From Myxococcales bacterium (GTDB lineage Bacteria > Myxococcota_A > Polyangia > Palsa-1104), in NCBI GenBank assembly GCA_003170275.1, contig PNAM01000106.1, positions 222,052 through 286,051 on the forward strand: a stretch of DNA of 64,000 bases, given 5' to 3'. The position numbers and the translations under genes are program-made. Below the pieces are notes generated by a model. It was not told the origin of the DNA. It was given only the letters and a program-made list of their open reading frames with translations, and did not search any database. This document shows positions 32,048 through 40,251 of this stretch, one piece after another (position 1 is the first letter of the stretch; every line of letters begins with the position of its first letter).

Positions 32048-35000
32048 ATGATTGAACACGGAGCCACGGCTAGCGGAGGCATCGGCACGACCCGCAATCA
32101 CCCGCGCACGCTTGGTTGGGTGGGCACAACCGCCCTCGCCCTCGGGGGAAGCAACCAGAGCCTATTCCTCATTGGGGCGCTCATCGCTGGCCAGGAGGGT
32201 ATTCCCGGTCAGGGCACGGCAGCCATCCCGTTGCTCATGGTCGGCCTCCTGCTTGGTTGGATGGCGATGCCCGGCTGGACCGAGCTCGTTCTCATGTGGC
32301 CGAACCGCGTCGGTGGAATCGCCGCCACCTGCGGCGAAGCTTTTCGCCCGTACTCGGCGGTCTTGGCCAACCTGGCCGGGGTCTCCTACTGGTGGGGCTG
32401 GGTGCCCACATGCGGACTCACTGCGCTGCTGTCGGCGTCAGCGATCCGGCAATGGTTCCTTCCCGGGGTCCCCGCCTCCGTCCTTGCTTGCGGACTCGTT
32501 TGTCTGTTCGTGGGGATCAACCTATGCGGCGTAAAATGGGCCGCTCGGCTGGCGATCGCGTTCGCAAGCGTCTCCGCGGCTCTCGCCTTCCTCACTTCCA
32601 TTATTCCCGTCGCCGCCGGTCGTGTCGACTGGCATCGCGCCGTTTCCTTCCACCTCAACTCTCCATTCCCCGGACTGTTCGGCAAGGTGACCAGCTTGAT
32701 GGCGGGCCTCTATCTGGTCGGTTTTGCAGCTCCGGCGTTCGAGGCCGCCGCGTGTCACGTCGGCGAGACCATTAACCCAGCACGGAACATTCCGCGGGCC
32801 ATGTTCGCCAGCGCGTTGATGGCGACGGTCTACTTTCTCGTCCTACCGATCGTGTGGTTGGGAATGCTGGGCCCCGAGTCGCTGACGGGTGACCTCGCGA
32901 TCACCCTGGGCCCCACCTTCGCGCCGCTGCTGGGGAGCCTCGGTAAGGCGGCCGCAATCTGGTTCATGATGTTCAACATGTTCCACGGCACCCTGGCGCC
33001 GCTTACGGGGGTCGCGAGAACGCTTTCGCAGCTTGCCGAGGATGGGCTCCTGCCGGAGTTCTTCGCCAAGCGTACGCGCCGCGACTGCCCCTGGGTCGCC
33101 ATCAGTCTGACTGGCGCTTGCTCGATCGTCTTCCTCCTCCTCGGCGATCCGTTGTGGATGATCGCTGCCGCAAATTTTACGTACCTAATCGGCATCTCGT
33201 TGCCCAGCATCGCCGTCTGGCTGCTGCGCAGGGATCAGCCGGCAATGCACAGACCCTATCGAGCGCCGCGGGGCACAATCACGTTGGGCCTGATCGCAGC
33301 GATAGTGTGGGGGATCTCGACGGTCCTCGGCTTCCAGCAATTCGGACTGCCGACGGTAATCTTCGGTCTGGTCCTGGCGTACAGCGGCTCGGCGCTCTAC
33401 GCGTGGCGCAAGTGGAGCGATCGCAAGAAGTCGGGCACACCCGGGGTGGCGAGGTCCCTCCACCTCAAGCTCACAGGCGCTATGCTCTTGGTGCTCACGC
33501 TCGACGGCGCTGGTTACTTGATGGCGGTGAAGAGCGTTGGTGGGCACGAGACGGCGCTCCTGGCTGGGCTGCAAGACGTTTTCGTCGCAGTGGCCATGCT
33601 GACGATCAGCGTCGGGCTGGTGCTGCCGGGCATGATCGCCCACTCGGCGGAGGCGTTGGCGCGGGCCGCTGAAAGGCTGGCCAGCGGTACGCTGACTGAC
33701 TTCTCGAAGGCAATGTTGGCGCTGAGCTCGGGCGACCTTGAGTCCGCGCACGCAACTGTCGACCTCGTACCCGTGGTGATCCATTCGCGCGACGAGGTGG
33801 GCGAGATGGCGGTGAGCTTCAATCGGATGCAGGAGCATGTGGCTCGAGCGGCGACGGGACTCGACGGCGCGCGAGAGGGTCTGCGCGTCGCGCGCAACGA
33901 ACTACGTGAGACCAACGCCAATCTCGAGCAGCGCGTGACCGACCGAACCAAGGAGCTGCAAGAGTCGAATCAATCGTTAGGCCGAGAAATCAACGAGCGC
34001 ACGTTGGCGGCAGAGACAATCGAGCGCCTCAGTCGGCACAATCGACTGATCCTTGAGTCGGCCGGCGAAGGGATCTTCGGATTGGACCTGAACGGCCACA
34101 CAACCTTTATCAATCCGGCTGGCGCTAGACTGCTCGGGTACGATGCGGCCGAGCTCGCTGGCCAGACGCAGCACGATCTCATCCACTACGCGAAGTCGGA
34201 CGGCTCGCCTTACCCACGCTGCGAATGCCCGATTTATGCAGCCTTTCGCGATGGCAAGACCTACCAGGTCGCGAACGAGGTGTTCTGGCGAAAGGATGGC
34301 ACCAACTTCCCCGTCGAGTACATCAGCACGCCGATTTGGGAGGGTGGCCTTGTCGCCGGTTGTGTCGTGGTCTTCAAGAACATTACCGAACGCATGCGCG
34401 CCGAGGCAGACCAGCGTCGGCGACTCATCCTCGAGGCCAGCCACACCGACCTCGAGCGCCGCGTGGCCGAACGCACCGCGGAGTTGGGAACGGCTCACAA
34501 GAAGCTGATCGTGGCGGCCCGCCAAGCTGGCATGGCCGAGGTGGCGATCGGAGTACTTCACAACGTCGGCAACGTCCTCAATAGCGTCAACGTTTCGGCC
34601 ACTATCGTCGCCTCAAAGCTGCGGCACTCGAAGGTGGATCTCCTCAAGCCGGTGATAGAGATCATCGAGGAGCACCCAACCGATCTGGCCGAATTCATCG
34701 GCGCCGATCGACGGGGACAACTCCTGCCACGCTATCTCTGCCAATTGAGCAAGCAGATCGTCGTCGAGCGCAGAGAGTTGATCGAGGAGCTAAGCTCGCT
34801 CACCAAGAACGTCGATCACATCAAGCAGATCGTCAACTCACAACAGTCAAACTCGCGTTCGGCGAGTCTGAGCCTCGAGGTTGTCGACCTCGCCGAGGTG
34901 ATGGACGATGCAATTCGGATCAACGATGGCGCCCTGCAAGCGGCGCACGTCGAGATCGGGCGGCTTTATGACCCGGTGCCGCCCAACGTCACAGATAGGC

Positions 35001-35359
35001 ATCAGGTGCTCCAGATCCTCGTCAACCTGATCCGAAATGCCGGCTCCTCTCTGGGCCTCTCCGGACACGGCGTCCACAAGCTCGTGGCGAGAATCAGGCT
35101 GAGCGCTGACAGCTCGCAACGATTGCTCCTAGAGGTAACGGACAATGGCATCGGGATTCCAGCGGAGAACCTGCCGCGGATCTTCGAACACGGGTTCACG
35201 ACCAAGAGCGACGGACATGGATTCGGGCTGCATACGTCGGCGCTAGCCGCGCAAACACTCGGTGGCTCGCTTCGCTGTCTAAGCGATGGTTTGGACACCG
35301 GGGCGACCTTCACACTCGAGCTCCCGCTCGTGTGCGCCGACGACAAGGCCGCCGCGTAA
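32048..35359 (+). CDS. APC-type amino-acid permease fused to HAMP-PAS-histidine kinase, 1103 aa
   Basis: Residues about 1-470 are an APC-superfamily permease with about twelve helices: GGSNQSLFLIGALIAGQEG, TLSQLAEDGLLPEFFAKR (conserved before TM9) and MHRPYRAPRGTITLG. Two further helices and a HAMP-like linker (EVGEMAVSFNRMQEHVARA) follow. Next come a coil, a PAS domain (LILESAGEGIFGLDLNGHTT, with a Cys-rich YPRCECPIYAAFRDG loop) and a kinase whose H-box is the variant GVLHNVGNVLNSVNVS. The HATPase has LVNLIRNAGSSLG, DNGIGIPAENLPRIFEHGFT and HGFGLHTSALAAQTLGG. ATG 32048 follows GAGAGAACACAC. Like CbrA (an SLC5 transporter-kinase), it may couple substrate flux to signalling. The substrate is unknown. 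Confidence 0.87.
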   Translation: MIEHGATASGGIGTTRNHPRTLGWVGTTALALGGSNQSLFLIGALIAGQEGIPGQGTAAIPLLMVGLLLGWMAMPGWTELVLMWPNRVGGIAATCGEAFRPYSAVLANLAGVSYWWGWVPTCGLTALLSASAIRQWFLPGVPASVLACGLVCLFVGINLCGVKWAARLAIAFASVSAALAFLTSIIPVAAGRVDWHRAVSFHLNSPFPGLFGKVTSLMAGLYLVGFAAPAFEAAACHVGETINPARNIPRAMFASALMATVYFLVLPIVWLGMLGPESLTGDLAITLGPTFAPLLGSLGKAAAIWFMMFNMFHGTLAPLTGVARTLSQLAEDGLLPEFFAKRTRRDCPWVAISLTGACSIVFLLLGDPLWMIAAANFTYLIGISLPSIAVWLLRRDQPAMHRPYRAPRGTITLGLIAAIVWGISTVLGFQQFGLPTVIFGLVLAYSGSALYAWRKWSDRKKSGTPGVARSLHLKLTGAMLLVLTLDGAGYLMAVKSVGGHETALLAGLQDVFVAVAMLTISVGLVLPGMIAHSAEALARAAERLASGTLTDFSKAMLALSSGDLESAHATVDLVPVVIHSRDEVGEMAVSFNRMQEHVARAATGLDGAREGLRVARNELRETNANLEQRVTDRTKELQESNQSLGREINERTLAAETIERLSRHNRLILESAGEGIFGLDLNGHTTFINPAGARLLGYDAAELAGQTQHDLIHYAKSDGSPYPRCECPIYAAFRDGKTYQVANEVFWRKDGTNFPVEYISTPIWEGGLVAGCVVVFKNITERMRAEADQRRRLILEASHTDLERRVAERTAELGTAHKKLIVAARQAGMAEVAIGVLHNVGNVLNSVNVSATIVASKLRHSKVDLLKPVIEIIEEHPTDLAEFIGADRRGQLLPRYLCQLSKQIVVERRELIEELSSLTKNVDHIKQIVNSQQSNSRSASLSLEVVDLAEVMDDAIRINDGALQAAHVEIGRLYDPVPPNVTDRHQVLQILVNLIRNAGSSLGLSGHGVHKLVARIRLSADSSQRLLLEVTDNGIGIPAENLPRIFEHGFTTKSDGHGFGLHTSALAAQTLGGSLRCLSDGLDTGATFTLELPLVCADDKAAA

Positions 35360-35443
35360 TTCGTTCAAATACGGTCGAGTGGTCTAAAGAACGCCGAAAC
35401 GCAGCCGATGTCCTGATCAAGAACCCAAACCAATGGAGCACAC

Positions 35444-36241
35444 ATGCGAACGAGTCTCTTCCTAGCGCTGCTTCTCAGCGGTTCCGGCAGCGCTCTGGCC
35501 CAGTCGGCAGCAGAGGTGTCACGCACGGCGCGTGAGCCAGTATTCGTGGGATATCAGGTGGAAACCGCGGTCGCGTCTACCTACGTGTTCCGCGGCATCC
35601 CGCAATACCTGAGTTTGTCCGACCCCAGCAGCCAAACGACCGCCTTGATCCACCTCGACCACGTGGGTCCAGGATCGATCATCGCGAGCGTGTGGAATGC
35701 CACCGCGTTGCGCAATTTCAGCTCCCAACCCGGGAACGCGATCGAATTCGATCTGAGCGCGGCCTACAGCGTGCGTTTAGCTCATCGAGTCGACCTGACC
35801 GTCGGCTACACGGCCTTCCTCTACCCCAAGCAGACTGCTGGCGCTCCAGTAGACGGCGTGCACGAGGTGGGAATCTCTGCCGCGTACCCCAACGGCTTCA
35901 TTACTCCGTCCATTGGTGTCTATGCTGAGGTCGTACGGCAATTGGGCGCGTACGTGGTCCTCGGCGGTACGCACGACTTCGTTCGTCGGTGGTTGACGAT
36001 TACGCCACAGGCCGATCTGGGAGTTGCCGCGTATCAGCAGTACCTCGGTACGAATCATGCTGCGCCTCTTCACCTCAATGACGTGACCGTCGCACTCAAC
36101 GCGAAGGCCAGTCTCCCCAGGAGCTTCTATATATCGCTCAAGGCAAGCTACTCGTATCGCGGCACGCCCGCCGAGTTGATGCAACCCGGTACGGAGCGCA
36201 ACTCCGCCTACGCCATGCTGGCCGTGGGAGCCGCGCGCTGA
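35444..36241 (+). CDS. Outer-membrane TorF-like putative porin, 265 aa
   Basis: The signal peptide (RTSLFLALLLSGSGSALAQ) is followed by VFVGYQVETAVASTYVFRGI, the opening of the TorF/TIGR02001-type small barrel family. Amphipathic strands alternate throughout (VDLTVGYTAFLYPK, SLKASYSYRG, NSAYAMLAVGAAR at the end). ATG 35444 has a good GGAGCACAC upstream. Lying between the permease-kinase and a receiver-kinase, it probably supplies outer-membrane passage for the same substrate, giving an uptake path across both membranes plus signalling. Confidence 0.75.
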   Translation: MRTSLFLALLLSGSGSALAQSAAEVSRTAREPVFVGYQVETAVASTYVFRGIPQYLSLSDPSSQTTALIHLDHVGPGSIIASVWNATALRNFSSQPGNAIEFDLSAAYSVRLAHRVDLTVGYTAFLYPKQTAGAPVDGVHEVGISAAYPNGFITPSIGVYAEVVRQLGAYVVLGGTHDFVRRWLTITPQADLGVAAYQQYLGTNHAAPLHLNDVTVALNAKASLPRSFYISLKASYSYRGTPAELMQPGTERNSAYAMLAVGAAR

Positions 36242-36260
36242 ATATCCGGAGGACACAACA

Positions 36261-37718
36261 ATGATGCGCACACCTGGCCTCTTGAATGTACCCCATGGGT
36301 CGGCCCCATCCGTCTGTGACAGGGGCACGCGAGCCTCTCGCGGTGCGGTCGCAGCCTGCGGAGCGGTCGCACGACCCGGGGAGCACAACAACGGTCGCAT
36401 CCTGGTCGTGGACGACAGCCCGAACATTCTGGAAGACTTTCGCAAGACTCTCTGTGTCGATCACGAGTCAGAGTCAGAGCTTGCCGCGCTCGCACCACCG
36501 ACATGCGGGATCGGGGCGTCGACCGGGTCGTCGACCGCTGCTTTTCAAGTGACTTTCGCTCACCAAGGTCGAGAAGCGTTGGAGCTTGTGAGGCGTTCCG
36601 TTGGTTCCGACGAACCATACGCTATGGCATTCGTCGACATGCGGATGCCTCCTGGATGGGACGGTCTCGAAACCGTCGAGCGCCTGCTGGAGGTCGATCC
36701 GGAATTACAGATCGTGATTTGCACGGCCTATTCCGATCACTCTTGGTCCGAGATCCGCGGAAGACTGCGGCAGCCGGAGAGCATTCTCGTCCTCAAGAAA
36801 CCGTTCGAGAACATCGAGATCATGCAGATGGCCGCGGCCGTCACCGGACGATGGCGGCTCCGTCAGCAGCTACTGCATCGAGTGGACGAAGTCTCGAGGA
36901 TCGCGGCTGAGCACGCCGGTGCGCTCAAAGTCGCCAAAGAACAGCTACGTTGCGCCGAGAACGAGGGTGTGCACAACAGTGATCTCACCCGGCGAAACGT
37001 GGAGCTCTTGGAGTTGCATCGCTTTCGCAACGAGTTGTCGGCAATGCTGGTCCATGACCTAAAGAACCCACTCTCCGTGATCCTGAGTTCGCTCGAATTC
37101 GCTTCTGAGACTCTAGCCGCAATACGAATTGACGCAGACACTCTGTCGGCGATTGAGGATTCCCGCAGTGCAGGGCACCGAATGCTTCAGTTGCTCGGCA
37201 ACCTGCTCACGGTCTCGAGCGCGGAGGCCGGGCGTCTGCAATTGCGTCAAGATCGCGTGTCACTCCGTGCCTTGCTCTCCGGCATCGTCAGTCAGCGGCG
37301 ATCCGTCATGAGGGCAAGAGGGATCGCCGCCAGCGTTGCTCTGGTCGAAGACTACTTCGTCACGGCGGACACCGAGTTGCTGACCCGTGCCGTTGAAAAC
37401 ATTGTCGACGATGCAGTTCGTAACTCCCCAAGTGGTGGACTGCTCATTCTATCCGTCGAACGCGTAGGGGATGGAACAGTGATGTCCATCGGCACCAGCG
37501 GCCCGCCCATCCCGAAGGAAGCCCGCTTGGCAATATTTGAGAAGTACGCAGGCGTCTCTGGCGTTGCCGGAAGAATGAACCTCGGCTTAGGACTGTATTT
37601 CTGTCGCCTGGTAGCAGAGGCTCACGGGGGACGCATCTGGGTGGACGAGACGTCGGACCTTCCGACCGTGTTTCGTTTCCTATTGCCGCTGGTTGCCTGC
37701 GACAGCGCCGGATCCTGA
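36261..37718 (+). CDS. Receiver-histidine kinase, 485 aa
   Basis: ATG 36261 follows CCGGAGGACACAACA. After about 45 unstructured residues a receiver with an internal insertion follows: RILVVDDSPNILEDFRKTL, AFVDMRMPPGWDGLE, ILVLKKPFE. The long helix HRFRNELSAMLVHDLKNPLS contains the phospho-His. The HATPase has ENIVDDAVRNSP (N-box) and LGLGLYFCRLVAEAHGG, but the G1 box reads SIGTSGPPIPKEA, with Thr where Asp normally binds the adenine. Catalysis may be impaired and it may act mainly as a phosphotransfer partner. It is the last gene of the operon, 19 bases after the porin. Confidence 0.85.
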   Translation: MMRTPGLLNVPHGSAPSVCDRGTRASRGAVAACGAVARPGEHNNGRILVVDDSPNILEDFRKTLCVDHESESELAALAPPTCGIGASTGSSTAAFQVTFAHQGREALELVRRSVGSDEPYAMAFVDMRMPPGWDGLETVERLLEVDPELQIVICTAYSDHSWSEIRGRLRQPESILVLKKPFENIEIMQMAAAVTGRWRLRQQLLHRVDEVSRIAAEHAGALKVAKEQLRCAENEGVHNSDLTRRNVELLELHRFRNELSAMLVHDLKNPLSVILSSLEFASETLAAIRIDADTLSAIEDSRSAGHRMLQLLGNLLTVSSAEAGRLQLRQDRVSLRALLSGIVSQRRSVMRARGIAASVALVEDYFVTADTELLTRAVENIVDDAVRNSPSGGLLILSVERVGDGTVMSIGTSGPPIPKEARLAIFEKYAGVSGVAGRMNLGLGLYFCRLVAEAHGGRIWVDETSDLPTVFRFLLPLVACDSAGS

Positions 37719-38197
37719 TGTACGGCTCGACGACCGACTCGCGGCATGGCGACCTGAAGGAGTGTATCGAACGTGTCGCGAGCAGGTCGCCCGCTTGAAC
37801 GGATCGGCCAAACGAACAGGGGTGTCTGGAAAAAATGAAATCAGAAAATGGACCCTCGCGACGGAGGAAGCAAGCGCCCATCAAGGGGGGCGCTTGGAGG
37901 CGCGTCGGGATGGCATCGGGCGCCTTCGATCAAGGATTCAAAAGCCTTGGAAAATCAAGTGGGAGCAATGCGCGGGCTCATTACGCGTGCGCGCGCGATG
38001 GAACGCTCCTCCATGCGTGGCTCGTGCCCGTTTGCCGTCGGTGGTTAGACTGCGGAATGGAGAGGGATTGTAGTCATCAGGTCGCCGCTTTGCCGGCCCC
38101 CGATTTGTACCGACGACGCCGGGCACCGATGGAGATCCTGGTCTGCTCCGAAGACGCGGTCTTCGGGGGGCTGATGGGACCTGCTTTCGCAAGCTGG
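37719..38197. other. Intergenic region with a perfect hairpin
   Basis: About 480 bases without a convincing gene. The clearest element is CAAGCGCCC (37871-37879) / GGGCGCTTG (37888-37896), a 9-bp stem with an 8-base loop, possibly ending the upstream operon although no U tract follows. Confidence 0.4.
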
Positions 38198-38569
38198 CTA
38201 TTCGCTGAGAATGTGCTCGGCCATCTCCAGCCAGGCGACATCGGCGAGAGTGGAAGAGAGTAGGTCGGTGAAGACATCCGCGCGGCCGCCGAGCCGCTCG
38301 TGCGCGGCGTCGTCATGCTCTTGCTTCAGGCGGTCCGCCAGGAGGGCCGCCGCCTCGCCTTCGACGCCTTCGGCCTGTACACGGCACTCGTCCGCGACTT
38401 CCCGCCAGTATCGGTAGCTGGGCTCCTCGTTGGCGACCCAGAGAGCGGTCAGCCACGTGCTGTAATTGCTCCAACCGTTGTAAACGGAGCATCCCGCCAT
38501 GTGGATCCGGCCTCGGGCATCTGCGGTGACGTATTCGGCGCACTGGGAACACTGGATTCGCTTCGTCAT
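38198..38569 (-). CDS. Phage/plasmid-type DUF7249-like protein, 123 aa
   Basis: ATG 38569 follows CCGGAGATCTCGAAC. The N-terminus has a Cys pair (RIQCSQCAEYVTADARGRIH). The core GWSNYSTWLTALWVANEEPS then YRYWREVADECRVQAEG matches the NYETW-type small proteins common in phages and conjugative plasmids. The C-terminus (DLLSSTLADVAWLEMAEHIL) has the family's typical Trp/Glu helix. Function unknown. It marks this interval as mobile-element derived. Confidence 0.65.
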   Translation of the reverse strand: MTKRIQCSQCAEYVTADARGRIHMAGCSVYNGWSNYSTWLTALWVANEEPSYRYWREVADECRVQAEGVEGEAAALLADRLKQEHDDAAHERLGGRADVFTDLLSSTLADVAWLEMAEHILSE

Positions 38570-38636
38570 GTTCGAGATCTCCGGTAGAGAAAATCGGGGA
38601 GGCGGCCAAGCGACCGCCTCCCCGAGCTGGGCTCGA

Positions 38637-38840
38637 CTACGTTGCCGCCTCGGTGGGGATCTCGTTCGCCTGCGCCCTGTCACGGGCGGCGCAGAGGTAG
38701 AGCTTCTGGCCGCCCGAGAGGGTGACGCCCTTGTCGAGGTACACGCTGAAGCTGCCGTTGCGGTTGCGGTGCGCGTTTCCGACGTAGGGCCACTTGCCTT
38801 CGGTGGTGATGAGCTGAACCTTGAACTTCGAATTTTCCAT
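38637..38840 (-). CDS. Small hypothetical protein of mobile-element type, 67 aa
   Basis: ATG 38840 follows AAAAAGGAGAGACCG, a strong ribosome-binding site. The product is beta-rich: SKFKVQLITTEGKWPYVGNA, RNRNGSFSVYLDKGVTLSGG, QKLYLCAARD. Similar short proteins with an NxxGSFxVxLD core occur on plasmids and phages, and it is followed by the DUF7249-like gene, so the two probably form one transcript. The longer frame upstream reads through a hairpin and is not used. Confidence 0.6.
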   Translation of the reverse strand: MENSKFKVQLITTEGKWPYVGNAHRNRNGSFSVYLDKGVTLSGGQKLYLCAARDRAQANEIPTEAAT

Positions 38841-38871
38841 CGGTCTCTCCTTTTTCTGGCTGGCACCCTTT

Positions 38872-38903
38872 GCCAGCGCCTTCACCCATCCCAAGGCGCT
38901 GGC
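38872..38903 (-). repeat. Perfect 11-bp inverted repeat
   Basis: GCCAGCGCCTT / AAGGCGCTGGC with a 10-base loop, 32-63 bases upstream of the 38840 start codon on the minus strand. It could be a leader hairpin or an upstream terminator; no U tract. The rest of 38904-39159 shows nothing else. Confidence 0.45.
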
Positions 38904-39159
38904 GAAGCGGAGCCCGAGCCGAGAGCCTTCGTGACCTGCGCGAGCCGAGACAAGCGGCATGCCAGGGGTCTTTTCCTGGCGGGACGCTGTGGCGAGAGAG
39001 ACAGGGCGCGGAGAAGCGAACGGCGACCAGAATGGAGACCGACGGAACGCGAAGTCTAAATTTGGCTCCTAACCAATCGACGCTCCCAGGGCCGTTGGGG
39101 GGCGAAGGAGCACTGATCAACTGGTTGTGGATCCCGTCATCAGAGCAGACGGAATCGGT

Positions 39160-39187
39160 TTGACATGTGTACCAAAATAGTTACACT
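39160..39187 (+). promoter_or_regulatory. Promoter of the HigBA-like operon
   Basis: TTGACA (39160-39165), 16-base spacer, TACACT (39182-39187). GTGTA and TACAC arms flank the spacer and -10 and could be the antitoxin operator. The GTG start of the toxin is at 39194, 7 bases after the -10, predicting a leaderless message. Confidence 0.6.
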
Positions 39188-39193
39188 TCTTGT

Positions 39194-39538
39194 GTGAGCC
39201 CGGCCGCCCTAGACTGTAGGTTCTACCGGACAGGCGGAGGTTCGGAACCGGTCAGGGAATGGCTGTGGGCGTTGGATGCCGCGGCCCGGAAGAAGATCGG
39301 ACACGACATCCTACGAGTTCAGTGGCAATGGCCCGTGTCGAGGCCGCTCGTGGGGAGTTTCGGCAAGGGACTGTATGAAGTGCGAACAAGCGTCGGTGCA
39401 CGTGAATTCCGGGTGCTCTTCTGTGCAACCGGCGGGTTCTTGGTGCTGCTCCACGGTTTCCAGAAGAAGACCCAGGCCACGCCGTTGAGCGATGTCGCGC
39501 TGGCTAGGCGAAGGATGACGGAGGAGAACGATGCGTAG
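39194..39538 (+). CDS. higB: RelE/HigB-type toxin (mRNA interferase family), 114 aa
   Basis: LDCRFYRTGGGSEPVREWLW, AARKKIGHDILRVQWQWPVS, LVGSFGKGLYEVRTSVGARE and FRVLFCATGGFLVLLHGFQK-type strands are the hallmarks of the RelE/HigB fold (phage-derived Gp49-like subgroup). The basic LYEVR...FRVLF strand pair and terminal KKTQATP are the predicted ribosome/mRNA contact region. GTG 39194 fits the promoter position. The toxin gene comes first and overlaps the XRE antitoxin, the order typical of higBA. Expected to cleave mRNA on the ribosome when free of antitoxin (family knowledge). Confidence 0.8.
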   Translation: MSPAALDCRFYRTGGGSEPVREWLWALDAAARKKIGHDILRVQWQWPVSRPLVGSFGKGLYEVRTSVGAREFRVLFCATGGFLVLLHGFQKKTQATPLSDVALARRRMTEENDA

Positions 39539-39851
39539 CAAACACATCGGAAGCAGTCTGGACTCCTTCTTGGAGGAGGCCGGCATCAAGGACGAGGTCT
39601 ATCTGAAGGCGAAGAAGACCGTGTTGGTCGACCAGATCCGACGGTTGATGGACAAGCGGAAGATCACCAAGGCCGATCTCGCCCGGCGCATGGGGTCGAG
39701 CCGGGTCCAGGTCGACCGGCTCCTCGACCCGAACAACACGGGGGTCACACTGGCGACCGTTTCGAAGGCGACCCGCGCACTCGAAGCGGACTTCTCGCTG
39801 GTGATCGAAGATCGAAAGAGAAGAGGACTCGACCGGGCTCGGAAAGGGTGA
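39531..39851 (+). CDS. higA: HigA-like XRE-family antitoxin, 106 aa
   Basis: ATG 39531 overlaps the toxin's end by 8 bases. The N-terminal half (GSSLDSFLEEAGIKDEVYLK) is the usual toxin-neutralising helix. A helix-turn-helix follows (KRKITKADLARRMGSSRVQV, DRLLDPNNTGVTLATVSKAT) and closes with LEADFSLVIEDRK. This matches HigA antitoxins that pair with phage-type RelE proteins. It is expected to bind the promoter at 39160-39193 and repress the operon alone or with toxin. Confidence 0.85.
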   Translation: MRSKHIGSSLDSFLEEAGIKDEVYLKAKKTVLVDQIRRLMDKRKITKADLARRMGSSRVQVDRLLDPNNTGVTLATVSKATRALEADFSLVIEDRKRRGLDRARKG

Positions 39852-40251
39852 CTGGCCGGGGCCTCGAGAAAATTTGGCCAGCCCTTGCCCAGATGAAAAG
39901 GGAATCGGGGAGTTTGACCGGGTACGAGCGGGTATGAACGGGGCGAATCAAGTTAATCTCAAGCTTCTGAAAACTCGAAGGAAACATCGCAAGCCAGCGC
40001 GCCTCCTCAGTTATTGTCAGAACGCGTTTGACGGGTTCAAATCCCGCCCGGGTCAACCGAGCATCGCGCAGGAGGCATGGAACTGTCCCTACGAGGCGCT
40101 GGCGAAGAGATTTCAACCGTCCACGAACGGCGAGCGGCGGACAAGGTCTGGGACAAGGTTTGTTCGGAAATTGCCGCAGCTGGTCAGCATAGCGGTATCG
40201 CGCCGGTGTGTAGTTTCAATAGGTTGACCTAACTCAGGGTACTTTGAGAGC
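39852..40251. other. Island edge without a clear gene
   Basis: 400 bases between higA and the deoxyhypusine-synthase-like gene. It contains CTGGCC/GGCCAG arms just after higA and the tRNA-like element. The single open frame (39874-40227) is not protein-like. Confidence 0.35.
40031..40057 (+). other. tRNA 3'-end-like sequence, possible attachment-site relic
   Basis: ACGGGTTCAAATCCCGC followed by CCGGGTC looks like a T-arm (loop TTCAAAT with GGG/CCC stem) plus the 3' strand of an acceptor stem. No matching 5' half is found within tRNA distance, so it is not a full tRNA gene. Its position at the edge of the mobile-type genes fits an integrase att core. Confidence 0.35.
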
